NCBI RefSeq assembly: GCF_047675955.1
Contig: NC_132910.1
Span: 91,104,923-91,168,922, forward strand
Direction of reading: 5' to 3'
Source of the DNA: Chlorocebus sabaeus
Lineage: Eukaryota; Chordata; Mammalia; Primates; Cercopithecidae
DNA length: 64,000 bases
Shown here in pieces: positions 45,409 to 56,642 of the stretch. Position numbers and translations under genes: made by a program. The notes under the pieces were generated by a model. That model had not been told where the DNA came from. It was given only the letters and a program-made list of their open reading frames with translations, and did no database searches. Each line of letters opens with the position of its first letter. Within the stretch, counting starts at the first letter, position 1.

Positions 45409-45464
45409 AAACCTACCCTCTAAAATTGCAGTTGGTAAGCGCTCAACATGGAGGTAAGAAAATA
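45409..45464 (+). repeat. Dispersed micro-duplication, copy 2
   Basis: Same orientation, 688 bases downstream of copy 1; it differs at the cactcaac/cgctcaac base and around tggagttg/tggaggta. The flanks of the two copies do not match. Confidence 0.9.
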
Positions 45465-46974
45465 TATGAAAACTTCCCGTTGTTTGGTTTCTACTCCAAC
45501 TTGTGTTTTCTCAACGCAGAAGCCTGCCTGGTTAGTATAGAAACTGATGAAAAAAGCCAGCAATGATGGCTATTTTCGCTTCAAACACTGATTCCACTAA
45601 AACCAACACCTGGCCTTATACTGTTGTGCTATTCCACATAAGGCAAAACCCCGCTCAATCTTTTTGTTTGTTTGTATATAAAAAGAAACTCTGAATTGAG
45701 CAGCCTTCTATATAGAAAAATGGAATTCATAGTTTTAATCATTAAATATAGCCAAATATTTACACATCATTAAACACAAAATATATGAGCTGTTAGGTGG
45801 GTTCTTCCCCCTAGCCCTACCACGCCTTACTATAAAGGAATATGTTACAATTCCTAGACCACATTGCATTCTCTCACATCTACTTTACTTTCTGTTTGAA
45901 TATCTGTGGTTATAGCAACATCACTTTTTATCTACTAAAAATATCTTAGGCTTCCTCGGCCTAGATTTTTCCCCCTGGAATTCTGTTTGTAAGAGGTATA
46001 GGTATAAAAAAGAAAATAACTATGTCTTTGTCAGGAGATTAAACACATTTAAAAAAAAACCAAATATACATACACATTTGTATATGAACACAAATGTAAA
46101 CACACATTTACAACCTACACCTGAAGTCCCACCAGCAAAATCTTCATTAACTCACTGTCTAATCACTGAGTAGAAAAATAGTATATCCAAGGACCATAAG
46201 ACAATGGTCTCCTTATTTACCAATATCATGTTTACTGAAATAAAGCTTTTTAGGTACTGCCTTGGTTATATTAAGCAAGTTGGCTTCAAGTTCAATAATA
46301 TAAATGCAAAATTCACTAAATATGCAGGCATTGGTTGAAGGAAGAAGAGACAGCACTGGGATTGGCTGAGCTGAGGGAGAAACAGATGAGGGAGGAATAA
46401 ATCAAGAGTGACCCAAATTGAGAAATTCTGTGAGTAAATATTGAAGTCTTATTGGCATGATTTTATCTAATGGCTTTAATATGTAGCCGCTGCTACAAAT
46501 GCTGGGGTCATCTAATGGGGAGGGTAGGAAACAGACCTCACACTGCACACCACCAGAGGATGTGAACTGTCTAGGCTGCCCCTAGATCTCCATAAACAAG
46601 GCCTCTTCCCATCAAAGGCCACTATGGAATGTAGCTGGAGTTGTTTATGCTTCTTTCTTTTTCTATTAGGTTTACTTTCCTGATGTTAAACCCTGTCAAC
46701 TTTACTGCCCAGAAACCTATCTTCAGAATAGGACCTTCTGCTTTGAAGACTCCTTTTAAGAAATGTCAAGGGGCAGTAAACATAAAATAGGATCCATAGC
46801 ACCACCAATGACACAAAAACAGGGCCAAAGCTAATCAGTCCCTTCCATAAAACACACTCTCAGTCTTTTCTCCCTCTCACACACAGTAGCAGACCAATAA
46901 GATCTGCAGAGTGAACGTAAGCAACAGAGTAGGAAGCAGCTGAAAAGAAAGAATTCCTGCTGCGTTCTCCCCTT

Positions 46975-47706
46975 GTGCCTCTTTCACAGTCAAAGGGTTC
47001 AAGGGAAGAATGTTTTATTGCACACTGCTGTTCACCACTAGCAGTGCAAGTTTATTCTGCCCGGGGGCTCAAGTGGGACGAATCTGGTCATCTCCGTATG
47101 TTCTCAGTGAAACTCTTCTCTTGTTTTCCTTTCATTTTTCAGGCCTGGTCTAATTTAAAACAAGCCACACAGAGACACACAGACACACTGGCCACAGCAG
47201 CGACTGCCTCTGAGAGAAAGGTGGGCCTGCAGTACTGGCTGGGACCACCTCTACATCTGAAGATGCTGTTTGCCTGTATTTGCTTCCCAGCGTCCTTCCT
47301 CCCTGCCTGTTGCCTGTTGGGCCTAACATGGAGCTCTGCCCACACCAGAGCATTACTATGGCCACGAGCCCGTACCAAGGCATGGCCTTTGCAGTCCCCA
47401 GCATACAGCTCCCAACCTCACAGGCAAGTCCATCTCTATTGCTGTCAGGAAGTAAAAGTTCAAATGGGGCAGGCACAAAGTCCTGCTCATCCCAAGGCAC
47501 CAGCGCACCCCCACCAGGCTTTTCCCAGAAGGCAACTCAACCACTCTGGGATTTTTTTTTTTTTCCCTTTAAGAAACTACATTACGAACTTGTCAAAAAT
47601 CCTGAAGTTGGAGACCAGTGTGAAACTCCTGGGTCCCACCAAGGCTGAGCTCGTACCAATAGCCCTAAAGTCAAAAAGAACCAGGAAAGGTTCTGTTTAC
47701 AAGTGA
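46975..47706 (+). other. Longest non-repeat open frame, coding status doubtful
   Basis: 243 codons beginning at a GTG; the first part reads on from a ctttcacag acceptor-like sequence. No domain, signal peptide or membrane segment is convincing. A T-run near 47550 gives consecutive Phe codons. The other + frame (47280-47648) and two antisense frames (47139-47544) are open over the same bases, so a stop-poor composition is the simpler explanation. Confidence 0.12.
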
Positions 47707-47831
47707 AGTAGACTCATGAGGCTCCACCAAGGAGGTAATCCTTGAAAACAGGCAAAGTTAATCAGCAACTCTAACCGCTCAAGGTATGCTATTATTACTT
47801 TTGAAAACAATCATCTGATTATACAAACATG

Positions 47832-48027
47832 TATATAGTGCTTAACAGTTTACTCTGTATTCTTTCTATGAATAGTTTCATGTTCACAACAAATGTAGGA
47901 GGGAAAAGTATAGAAATTATTATCTCCATTTTATGGAAAAGAATCTAAGGGTCAGAACCTAGCTAGTAAGTAAAGAACTGCAAATAAAGCTCAGGTCTTG
48001 TCTGTTTCTTTCCACTATATCACAGCT
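47832..48027 (-). mobile_element. MIR SINE, antisense, diverged
   Basis: tatagtgcttaacagtttac, attattatctccattttatg, acctagctagtaagtaaaga and ctttccactatatcacagc fit the reverse-complement MIR order. Confidence 0.75.
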
Positions 48028-48728
48028 CACCTTCCGAAAGAAGCTTCATCTTTGTGGCATCTGTAAAACATTTCCCCTATCTTTCCCCATACTGCCCACT
48101 CCTCTTAGGTGCCGGAAGAAAATGCCCACTACTTTTACACATATCACTAATGCATGGTTGCTGCTCTGCAAATGATTTCTGAATAAATGAGCACTCCCAT
48201 GCATGCCATTCCAATGCACGGTCACCCTTCTTGCCCTGGGCCAGATTTAGGGAGGTCAGGAGCATCTAATATGGAATCTTAAGTAGTTAGAAAAACAGGA
48301 AGGAATACAGATGGGTATGTTCCTTGTTTGCACATAAACGCCATTTGGGCTTCTCAGACCTGACGCTTGAGCCTTTCCTGAACTGTGCTTTTCCTAACAT
48401 GCAGGTCTGCCTGTCAAAGTTATGCCACCACGCTACCATCTACTTTTCTGGCAACTCCAGTTACTCTTTAGTTTTATCTCTCAGTTTAACCAGAAGGTTC
48501 CCCTAAGTTTCCCCTGTTTTACCTAGGCCAATTGATGTTTTGCCAACGGCAGGGTCTGGGTTTTTTATTTTGTTTTAAATCTACTTGCCATTCTCTACCT
48601 CTCTCCCAGGCAATTTACAAGCATTTGGCCCACTCCACTCCTACTCCAGGCCTTAGGTTCGCCCCAACACACTGACTCCTGTAGGCCACAGAAAAGCCCA
48701 ACGGCAAAAGAAACACCCTAGATTGAAA

Positions 48729-48729
<1 letters not shown>
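48028..48729. other. Unique sequence
   Basis: tgatttctgaataaatgagc near 48173 may be an L2-end trace. Nothing else. Confidence 0.4.
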
Positions 48730-48768
<39 letters not shown>

Positions 48769-48775
48769 GACAGAA
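48730..48775. repeat. (AC)n microsatellite with GACA end
   Basis: About 17 AC units followed by gacagacaga. Probably polymorphic. Confidence 0.97.
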
Positions 48776-51657
48776 ACCTACTGATACTGAGACTCATCCG
48801 CCTGCCAGCAGAGAATGGCCAAACCCATCTCCCAGTTCTGGTTATTTCTAGAAATTTGAAATCTATAATATGTCACCATCACTCAACACTCCGTAAGTAT
48901 TTATTGGATGAATGCATGAATGAATGATTACTATTATCTGATAGTATGCACTTGAGAGAAACTTTATCAAATGCTTACTGAAAATCTAAATTACTAGACA
49001 AGCAAAGGGCCGACGACTACTCAGGGATTTACACTTTAGTGGCAAACACAACTTTACAGCCAGGCCTACTTGTCTTGTTTACAATCACTTAAGTGTTTTA
49101 TTTGTTTACAAAACTATTCTCAACTATTTTTGATGCTTTGTTGCCACGTGCACAATCTAATGTGCATATATACACAGGGAATGAAAGTATGTAACCTGGC
49201 ACACTGCCACCCTAAATATCAGGCAGGCTCCTCAAAGACAACAGTAATGCTGTGTATTTCTTAATACATTTTCACTACTAGATCAGCCATTTGAAGGTTT
49301 ATTTATTCCTAAATTCTTCAGCTTCCTGTATCTGAGTATTTATGTCTCAGATTTCCCCCATTACCTCCTTTCCCACTACTTTATTCCTAATATTCCACTT
49401 TTCACCTCATTACTATGAAGCATGACCTAACGCCAGCATTTATTTCCTGACCTCCAAAATGAAAAGACTCATAAACAAAACAAACAAAATGGAAAAAAAA
49501 ATTAGCAACTATTTTTGGGCCCCAGAAACAAAACTTACTTTTCCAAAGAAAGAGAATCCTTTAACCTACTTTGAGGACTAACAAATGACTTGAACACATT
49601 TTGCTCAAGGTTTTATCAAACGATGGGAAACATACAAAGGTCTAATATTTAAAATACTAACTTTTGTCCCCCTACAATGCATAACCCTAGTCCAATGTTA
49701 CCTTAAAAACCTGGGGGGTGGCGGGGAAGGATAGCTGTACGGTTTACACTGGGTTCTAGTCCTTGTTGTGGCTGCTGTTGCTATCATTTGGTGATAATTT
49801 GGAAATGGTCCCCTGAATGTCCCTCTGATGCTTCTGGCATCGCAGTATCTGCCCCCAGACCACAGAGAAGTTGTTAGCAGGATGTGAACAGAGTTCACAA
49901 AATCAAGGGCTTGTTTACATACCAGCCACAGCACATAGAAATAAAAAAAGGTCTAAATGGCTGTTGTCTAACCTGTTTTTGTGTTTTCCTTGCGTATTTC
50001 TTCCCAAGCTCTTAACAAACAGGTAATGGGTAGTTAAACATTTGGGACCAGTTACTCATCTTGCTTTGCAGTCATAGAGCTGGTCCAAGTGGAGCAGCCA
50101 GTAACTTCAAAGGACACCCTAGTTTGGATGTTTCCCAGGGGACAGAGCCCAGGCCCCAGGGCACCCTCATAAAACCCGAGGAAGGAATTACCCCATTCCC
50201 TGCCCCTGGTTACCTGAATCACACTGTGCACATGTGCAGAAGCTAAAAGGTTCTCTACTTTGCCCCATTTGACTCAGGAAAAGGAAAACAAATGATAGAT
50301 AACTGCACTGGTTCCTCCCACTCGCTAAGAACTCCACTCTCTGCGCCCTTACGCAAACCACTCAGAAGGGTCAGAGCAGCTGTTTCCAGAGCCGCTTGGC
50401 CAAAACGGGCAAACACAAGGCATGAAAAGAATTCTGAAAATACTTCCGATTGCTTTTCTTGTCTCTCACACAAGAGCATGCTTAACCCACGGGTACCTTT
50501 CAGTGTTCATGTAGAATACATACAGTTTTCAAAATAAAGAACAAGACACCCAAAATCCTACCTAATTGGTGTAGCTGCTGCCTTCGTTAGTCACATTTTC
50601 TCAGAGACCGTAGCTCCAGATGCACTGAAAACCATCATTTTAAATTATTTTATATCTATGGCCATTTGTCCTACAGACTTCTTCTTGGCCTCTTATCATT
50701 TTTGCCAGTGAAAAATTTATGCTTTCCCCTTTAACTACTACTGGTCTAAATTTACTTTAGTGAAGAAAATTTTGGCTCTAACTAAAACTCATGTAAACTT
50801 TCCATTTCACCGTGATGTTTTCTTTTCTTGGATTCAGCACAAGTCTTTTCTAATCTAAGAAACGGCTCTTACAGGCCCTCCTCGAATGTTTGTTTTCCAA
50901 TTTAAGAGCATCTCTCTGTACATATTCATAAAACATTAAAAGCTTCAGTGATGTGTCCAAAGTTGCTCTAAGGCGGGAAGAGCTAATCCGACTCTCCACC
51001 ATCCGCACAAGGGCGCTACCTCACAAATGTGTCTGAGTAAGACCCGGCCCAATGGGTGTCCCCTGCAACTTCTCTTCCTTGAATCCCACTTTGAGAAGCA
51101 CACACGCTTGGACTCAAACAGGTCATCTCCAGTATCCATTTCTTTCACTTTCTTTTGTCCCACAATAAAGTTAAACAATACACTGTCTGGTCGTTCAAAT
51201 GCTTCAAGTGGTTTTACATGCTTTATTCCAACGATCTTCTCAGTATCAATGTGAGAACAGAGAGGATGAAGAAATTTCAATCATTCTTCAAGGGGGAAAA
51301 AAGGCATTTAAAATATCAATTATTTTGCGATTGGCTCAAGATCTTACAGGTATGGCAGAATCAGAACTAAAGTACCAGTGTTCAGACCCTCACAAATATG
51401 GTGAATTCATCCTCCTACTCTCTCTCATAATATAGAGTAAACGTAAATGTAACCTGAACCACTTAAAGGTGGGGTGGGGAGAAGGAGACAGAAGAGCGAA
51501 GGGGAAGGGGACCATGAACATTAAACCATTTCACCAGAAATTTTCTTTCTTTCTAATCTGTCATAGGAGTAGAGAAAAAAAAGAGAGATTTTAAAAAGAA
51601 ATTGTCTTCCTTTTAAGCTATGTCCCTATTGCTTACTTGGAAAAAGGAATGAAAATA
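48776..51657. other. Unique sequence, Alu-free, no gene recognised
   Basis: A short L2/MIR-end-like trace (gtatttattggatgaatgca) occurs at about 48896. The frames at 50255-50537 and 50945-51280 overlap antisense frames and have no domains. Confidence 0.4.
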
Positions 51658-51658
51658 G

Positions 51659-51945
51659 GCCAGGCACGGTGGCTCACACCTGTAATCCCAGCACTTTGGG
51701 AAGGTGAGGCGGGTGGATCACCTGAGATCAGGAGTTCGAGACCAGCCTGGCCAACATGGCGAAACCCCGTCTCTACTAAAATTACAAAAATTAGCTGGGC
51801 ATAGTGGTGCGTGCCTGTAACCCCAGCTACTACAGGGTCTGAGGCAGAAGGATTGCTTGAACCTGGGAGGTGGAGGTTGCAGTGAGCTGAGATCGCACCA
51901 CTGCACTCCAGCCTGGGCAACAGAGTGAGACTCCGTCTCAAAAAA
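51659..51945 (+). mobile_element. AluS, full length
   Basis: It starts ggccaggcacggtggctcac and ends ctccgtctcaaaa. A short repeat gaaaata precedes it (51651-51657) and follows its tail (about 51946). One left-arm word is altered (aggtgaggcg). Confidence 0.93.
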
Positions 51946-51955
51946 GAAAATACAA

Positions 51956-52771
51956 AATACCCACCTACCAATCCTTGCTTAGTATTGAAATTTTCTATTT
52001 TTTGTGTGACTCTTTTACTAGCGATGTTCTCTAGTTGTAATCAGAGGGTCCATGCTATCTTATATATCCCCTCAATGAATATGACTTCATATACTCATCC
52101 GTGTCATAGCATCCCATTCTAAAAACAAATAAATGTATTATTAAGCAATATCTGCCTTGACATTCTGTTATTTGGGAATTTGTACTGTGTTGATTTCACT
52201 GGAAATAACGTTACCATGAGAAATTTTATTCTTCACAATGATTTGGAATTTCCTGTGGTTTCTAGGCTACAAACAATAAAGTTTTACCTCTTTTTAATTA
52301 TTGTGAGATTCTTCCCTGGATATATTGTACCCATTTACAGAAACATCACCAAAGTGTAAGTGAAAATGTTTTTCCACATTTTGATCAACGCTGGGTTTAA
52401 AACTCGTATTTATTTTTTTAAAGTGTCTTATGCACATAACTTCACTTTAAAGTTGTCTTAATATATGTTCTTTCAGCTCCTAATGAGGGTGTGTACTTTT
52501 CAGGGTGATAACTTATCGTCTATATTTCATGGTGGGCAAACTGTGTCCTTCACCACTCACACTGCCTCTTTTTAAGCACTGAATCATGCCATAGGTGGAG
52601 GAAGGGGCCAAAAATAATTGTTTAATCATAACTGTACAACCAACTCTTTACAATAAAACACAGAATTCTCTACTTCAGGAAAATGAGATTACATTTAGCC
52701 TTCTGAAAATGAATAACAATCAAGCGTAAATACTTGTTAACAGGTTCACACATAAGCACATGAAAACAAAA
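51956..52771. other. Unique AT-rich sequence
   Basis: Nothing recognised. Confidence 0.45.
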
Positions 52772-52997
52772 CTGGCCAACCTGAGGCAGGAGGATCATTT
52801 GAGACCAGGAGCTTGAGACCGGCTTTGGGTGACATAGCGAGACCTCGACTCCAGAAAAAACGTTTAAAATTAGCCAGGCATGGCAGTACACACCTGTAGT
52901 CCCAGCTACACAGGGAGGATTGTTTGAACCCAGGAGTTCCAGGTTACAGAGAGCTACGATCTCACCACTGCACTCCAGCCTGGGCAAAAAAGTGTGA
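52772..52997 (+). mobile_element. Old Alu (AluJ-like), 5' truncated
   Basis: It begins at the left-arm middle (ggccaacctgaggcaggagg) and carries gaggatcatttgagacca, gccaggcatggcagtacaca and cactgcactccagcctgggc. Highly diverged. Confidence 0.82.
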
Positions 52998-53075
52998 TGG
53001 GAGGAAGGAAGAGAGGGAGGATGGGAGGGAGGGAAAGAAAGAAAAATAAGGAAGAAAGGAAGGGAGTAAGGAAAA
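52998..53075. repeat. (GGAA)n / GA-rich purine tract
   Basis: ggaaggaagagagggaggat and following purine-rich units, in the tail position of the AluJ. ETS-type ggaa cores repeat here. Confidence 0.88.
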
Positions 53076-53507
53076 TTGACCTGGTCTAAGAGGGAGAGCC
53101 CTTTCCCTCCTCCCCTCCCTATCCACTTCTTTCAGACAAACGCCAGTTTCTCCAACATGACAGCGCTGTCCAAAAAGTCATCAAGGTGTAGTCTTATCCT
53201 TTGAATGGTTCTCTTTCTTATCTCAACATTTATCTCTACGTCCAAAACTCCTCTTCCTTTCCATTCCCACTGCTCCATGGTTTGCGCCTTCCTCGCTTCT
53301 GCCCAGACTAGCAAACTCGCGTTCCAGCTTCTAGTCTTTGTCCTATTCTATGTGGTACTATCAGAGGAACTTCCTATAGTACAGCTCTGACCTTATCTCT
53401 GCAGTGTACGAAATTCTGAGGTGCTTTATGCACCAACAAACCATATCCCAACTGGCTCTCACCAAGAAAACGCATTGCCAGGAGCTCTTCACTGGTACCT
53501 CCTTTGG
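53076..53507. other. Unique, pyrimidine-rich sequence
   Basis: ccctttccctcctcccctcc near 53100. Short frames on both strands, no domain. Confidence 0.4.
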
Positions 53508-53590
53508 TATTTAAAAGCTTCTTGAGGAATGTGAGTGTGCCTTATCATAGTGCTTAGCAAGACTCTAAGAGTACTCAAAAGAACTAATTT
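53508..53590 (+). mobile_element. L2 3' end
   Basis: taaaagcttcttgaggaatg, tgagtgtgccttatcatagt, gcttagcaagactctaagag, tactcaaaag follow L2. Confidence 0.6.
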
Positions 53591-53609
53591 AGCGTTTTCT
53601 GAGTACTAT

Positions 53610-53728
53610 TTCATAATACCCGTCATCAGATGTAAGCTGAGTAAAATCAGTGTCTTAATTGTATCTCCCACAGTTCAGTGCTTTCAGTGTGGAATTTCTA
53701 CAAATCATCATTGAACAAATGAACTATG
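53610..53728 (+). mobile_element. Second L2-type 3' end
   Basis: catcagatgtaagctgagta, tcagtgtcttaattgtatct, cccacagttcagtgctttca and catcattgaacaaatgaa again follow the L2 end, so two L2-like termini lie in tandem. Confidence 0.55.
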
Positions 53729-54191
53729 GAACCAATTGCTCTTTATTGAATCCACTGGTTGAGTGCTCTAGAATAAGCCACCTAGAAACATATTGGTATT
53801 TAAAACATCAATGACGAGGAAGATAGTAATACTCAAAATACTCTCATGAATTTGTTTTTGAAAAGAAAATATTGTAAACAAAATAAATGACAGGCCTTCA
53901 GGTGAAGCTCTATTATATCATACCTAAGACTGACAACAGCAAAGATATGGATGTGCCTCAGGAAGATATGTGTTACCAAGACACTAATCCATATACTTTC
54001 TAAAGAAATTGCACGTCCTAAAAATCTAATCCTTCCAAAATTGTTATTATAAGTAAGGCAAGGCTTAGTTTGCTTGATCAGATTTTGACCAATAATAATG
54101 AGAAAAAGAATGGAAACCCCCCCTTGACAATCATTTACACATTCTCCTTAATCCCAGCATGATGTAACAGACACTCTCTCAACTCATAGTT
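53729..54191. other. Unique AT-rich sequence
   Basis: Nothing recognised. Confidence 0.45.
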
Positions 54192-54345
54192 GGAATTCCA
54201 AGTTCATGTTCTTTCTTTCATTAGTTTCATGACCTTGGGCAAGTCACTTCACCCTAGGATGTCTCTGTTTCTTCACCTGGGAAATGAGAATGTTTGGCTC
54301 TGATCTTTCAGATTTCATCTAGCTCCAGAATTCAATGATTTATGA
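54192..54345 (+). mobile_element. MIR3-type SINE 3' half
   Basis: gaccttgggcaagtcacttc, tctgtttcttcacctgggaa, gaatgtttggctctgatctt and agatttcatctagctccaga match MIR3 (cagtttcctcatctgtaa..ctaaggtcccttccagctct). Confidence 0.75.
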
Positions 54346-54354
54346 GTATTTAAA

Positions 54355-54800
54355 ATAAGCTTTTTACTGATATACGTAACAGCATGAATGAATCTAAAAT
54401 GCACAATGCCAGATTCGAAAGGCTACCTATTCTATGATGATATTCACATGACATTCCAGAAAAAAACAGAACCATAGGGATGGAGAGCAGATGAATGGTT
54501 GCTGGGGATTGGAGGTACAAGGGACTGTTTGACTACAAAGGGGTAGCATGAGGAAGTGTTCTTTGAAGGTGGGGTAACAGAACTGTTCCACATCTTGATT
54601 GTGGCAGTGGTCTTGAACTCCTGGCCTCAAGTCATCCTCCTGCCTTGGCCTCCCAAAGCGCTGGGATTCCAGACATGAGCCACCACACCCTACCCTATGC
54701 AGCAGTGGTTAATCCAGGCATTTACCAAAATTCACAGAAAGGTACACCAAAAAGAGTACATTTTACTGTATGTGAATTAAAATGATTTAAGGTATTAGGA
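54355..54800 (+). mobile_element. L1 3'-region fragment, interrupted by an Alu piece
   Basis: Blocks atgaatgaatctaaaatgca, ttctatgatgatattcacat, atggagagcagatgaatggt, tgctggggattggaggtaca and tcttgattgtggcagtgg, then after the interruption ttaccaaaattcacagaaag and gtacattttactgtatgtga, are those of an old mammalian L1 (L1M-like) 3' region. No open frame survives. Confidence 0.8.
54612..54701 (-). mobile_element. Tailless Alu 5' fragment inside L1, antisense
   Basis: About 90 bases equal to the first part of an Alu left arm (cttgaactcctggcctcaag to gagccaccacaccctacc) with no poly-T. It is bracketed by gcagtggt (54604-54611 and 54702-54709), and the L1 resumes after it. Confidence 0.8.
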
Positions 54801-54805
54801 AATTT

Positions 54806-55184
54806 ATTTCTCCAAATCCAATGCATCTTTGATGACATAATAGCTGGACAACATCCCCGAAGAAATTAACACCAACCTTCTGGAATTACTGTCACCGTCT
54901 TAAGGCTGATGAACCAGGTTTGTACCCAAATAATTTGCGGTGTGTTCTTACAGTCCTGGTGTTGTTAATCTTTCAATGGACATTCTACAGAATGCTTCTG
55001 TGTAGCTCTGTTTTCCAGTGTGGAATATCTAACAATGAAACAGCGAAATGAACTCTAGCAGGAACGATTCTGGCGCTGCCCAGGACCTGTGTGGCCTTCA
55101 TGGAATGTTAGAATGTTGTTGTTATCTTTGTGATTCATACTAAAGATATGAGGCACACAATACGAATGACAATAACAACACAGC
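54806..55184. other. Unique spacer
   Basis: Nothing recognised. Confidence 0.5.
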
Positions 55185-55425
55185 AATAATAGCAACAGTT
55201 AACATTTAATCAGCACTTAGTAAGTTCCAGGCACTGTTCTAAATGCTTACCTACAGCTGAAGTGCTACAGTAGCTCATTTAGTTCTTAGAACAATCCTGT
55301 ACTGGGTTATATTGTCATCTCATTTGACAGCTGAGAAGATCAAACAATGTTCTCAAGGTCAACTGGCCAGTGGGTGGCAGAGTCAGAATGCAAACCTAGA
55401 CAGTCTAACTCTTACCACAAAGCTA
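55185..55425 (-). mobile_element. MIR SINE, antisense, near full length
   Basis: aacatttaatcagcacttag, ttccaggcactgttctaaat, gctcatttagttcttagaac, tcatttgacagctgagaaga, aaggtcaactggccagtggg, tggcagagtcagaatgcaaa. A small insertion lies after aaatgcttac. Confidence 0.9.
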
Positions 55426-55541
55426 AAGCTGCCTAAAAAAGCTTCATTTAAAGAACAATTTATTCATCTTCCTGGAGAGTCCGTGGCTACTACTACATGC
55501 TTCCACAAATTCTTATCTAGGCCTTCTTCAGAAATTGGACA

Positions 55542-55874
55542 GGCCAGGTGCAGTGGCTCACTCCTATAATCCCAGCACTTTGGGAGGCTGACGCTGGCAG
55601 ATAACTTAAGGTTGCGAGTTCGAGACCAGTCTGGCAAACATGGTGAAACCTTATCTCCACTGAAACACAAAAATTAGTCGGGCATGGTGGCAAGCGCCTG
55701 TAATTCCAGCTGCTTGGAAGGCTGAGGCAGGAGAATCGCTTGAATCCAGGAGGCGGAGGTTGCAGTGAGCCAAGGTTGTGCCACTGCACTCCAGCCTGGA
55801 CAACAGAGAGATATTCTGTCTCAAAACCAAAACCAAAAACAACAACAATAACAAAAAAAAAGAGAGAGAGAGAA
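55542..55874 (+). mobile_element. AluS, full length, 12-base TSD
   Basis: It starts ggccaggtgcagtggctcac. The TSD agaaattggaca is perfect (55530-55541 and 55875-55886). The tail is complex: aaccaaaacc units, then acaaca and finally agagag. Confidence 0.95.
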
Positions 55875-55886
55875 AGAAATTGGACA

Positions 55887-56259
55887 GAGAGCTTTTTCTA
55901 ATTAGGACAAGCCAGCATCTCCCTCTCTGCCTGGTGATTTCATGAAGCCTGCATAGCAAAAAGCCCTACATACACTATTTTACACAATCAGGTACAACTG
56001 CTTTTTCCTATTCCTTTCTCCTTGCTCACAGCAAAGCTGGCTTTAGCTGACAGGTAAGATTTTTTTCCTAAGGCCTTCCAAAATAAGGCAAGAGAGGGGC
56101 TGAGCTTCTCCTACCAGCCACCAGTTAGGGTCTACCTTTTCTTTCAGTCATTTTCACTATTTTATGTAGGTTTAAGCCTTTGGGTAGAAATCTATCCCAA
56201 AGCAGGCAAGTTCCTGTTCCTGAAATGACTAACTCCTTACACAAGGCAAGAGGCTTGTT
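55887..56259. other. Unique spacer
   Basis: Nothing recognised. Confidence 0.5.
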
Positions 56260-56270
56260 AGAACCCTTTC

Positions 56271-56551
56271 GGCCGGGCGCGGTGGCTCAAGCCTGTAATC
56301 CCAGCACTTTGGGAGGCCGAGACGGGCGGATCATGAGGTCAGGAGATCGAGACCATCCTGGCTAACACAGTGAAACCCCGTCTCTACTAAACATACAAAA
56401 AACTAGCCGGGCGAAGTGGCGGGTGCCTGTAGTCCCAGCTACTCGGGAGGCTGAGGCAGGAGAATGGCGTGAACCCGAGAGGAGGAGCTTGCAGTGAGCT
56501 GAGATCCGGCCACTGCACTCCAGCCTGGGTGACACAGCAAGACTCCGTCTC

Positions 56552-56577
<26 letters not shown>
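56271..56577 (+). mobile_element. AluY of Old World monkey type, young
   Basis: ggccgggcgcggtggctcaa, ccgagacgggcggatcatga, aaaactagccgggcgaagtg, gagctgagatccggccactg: these match the monkey AluYR pattern throughout. Perfect TSD agaaccctttc (56260-56270 and 56578-56588), an intact A tail of about 27 bases and very low divergence mark it as the youngest insertion in the window. Confidence 0.96.
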
Positions 56578-56582
<5 letters not shown>

Positions 56583-56610
56583 CCTTTCAACTAGAGAGGA
56601 TGATTAGTTT

Positions 56611-56642
56611 AAAACAAAACAAAACAAACAAACAAACAAAAA
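56611..56642. repeat. (AAAC)n microsatellite
   Basis: aaaacaaaacaaaacaaaca units just after the young Alu but outside its TSD. Confidence 0.9.

Larger units (their letters stand above)
44386..47831. other. Unique sequence, Alu-free
   Basis: About 3.4 kb with no recognised interspersed repeat. It holds a ~55-base direct duplication (44721 and 45409) and a stop-poor region at 46975-47706. Otherwise AT-rich with nothing recognised. Confidence 0.4.
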
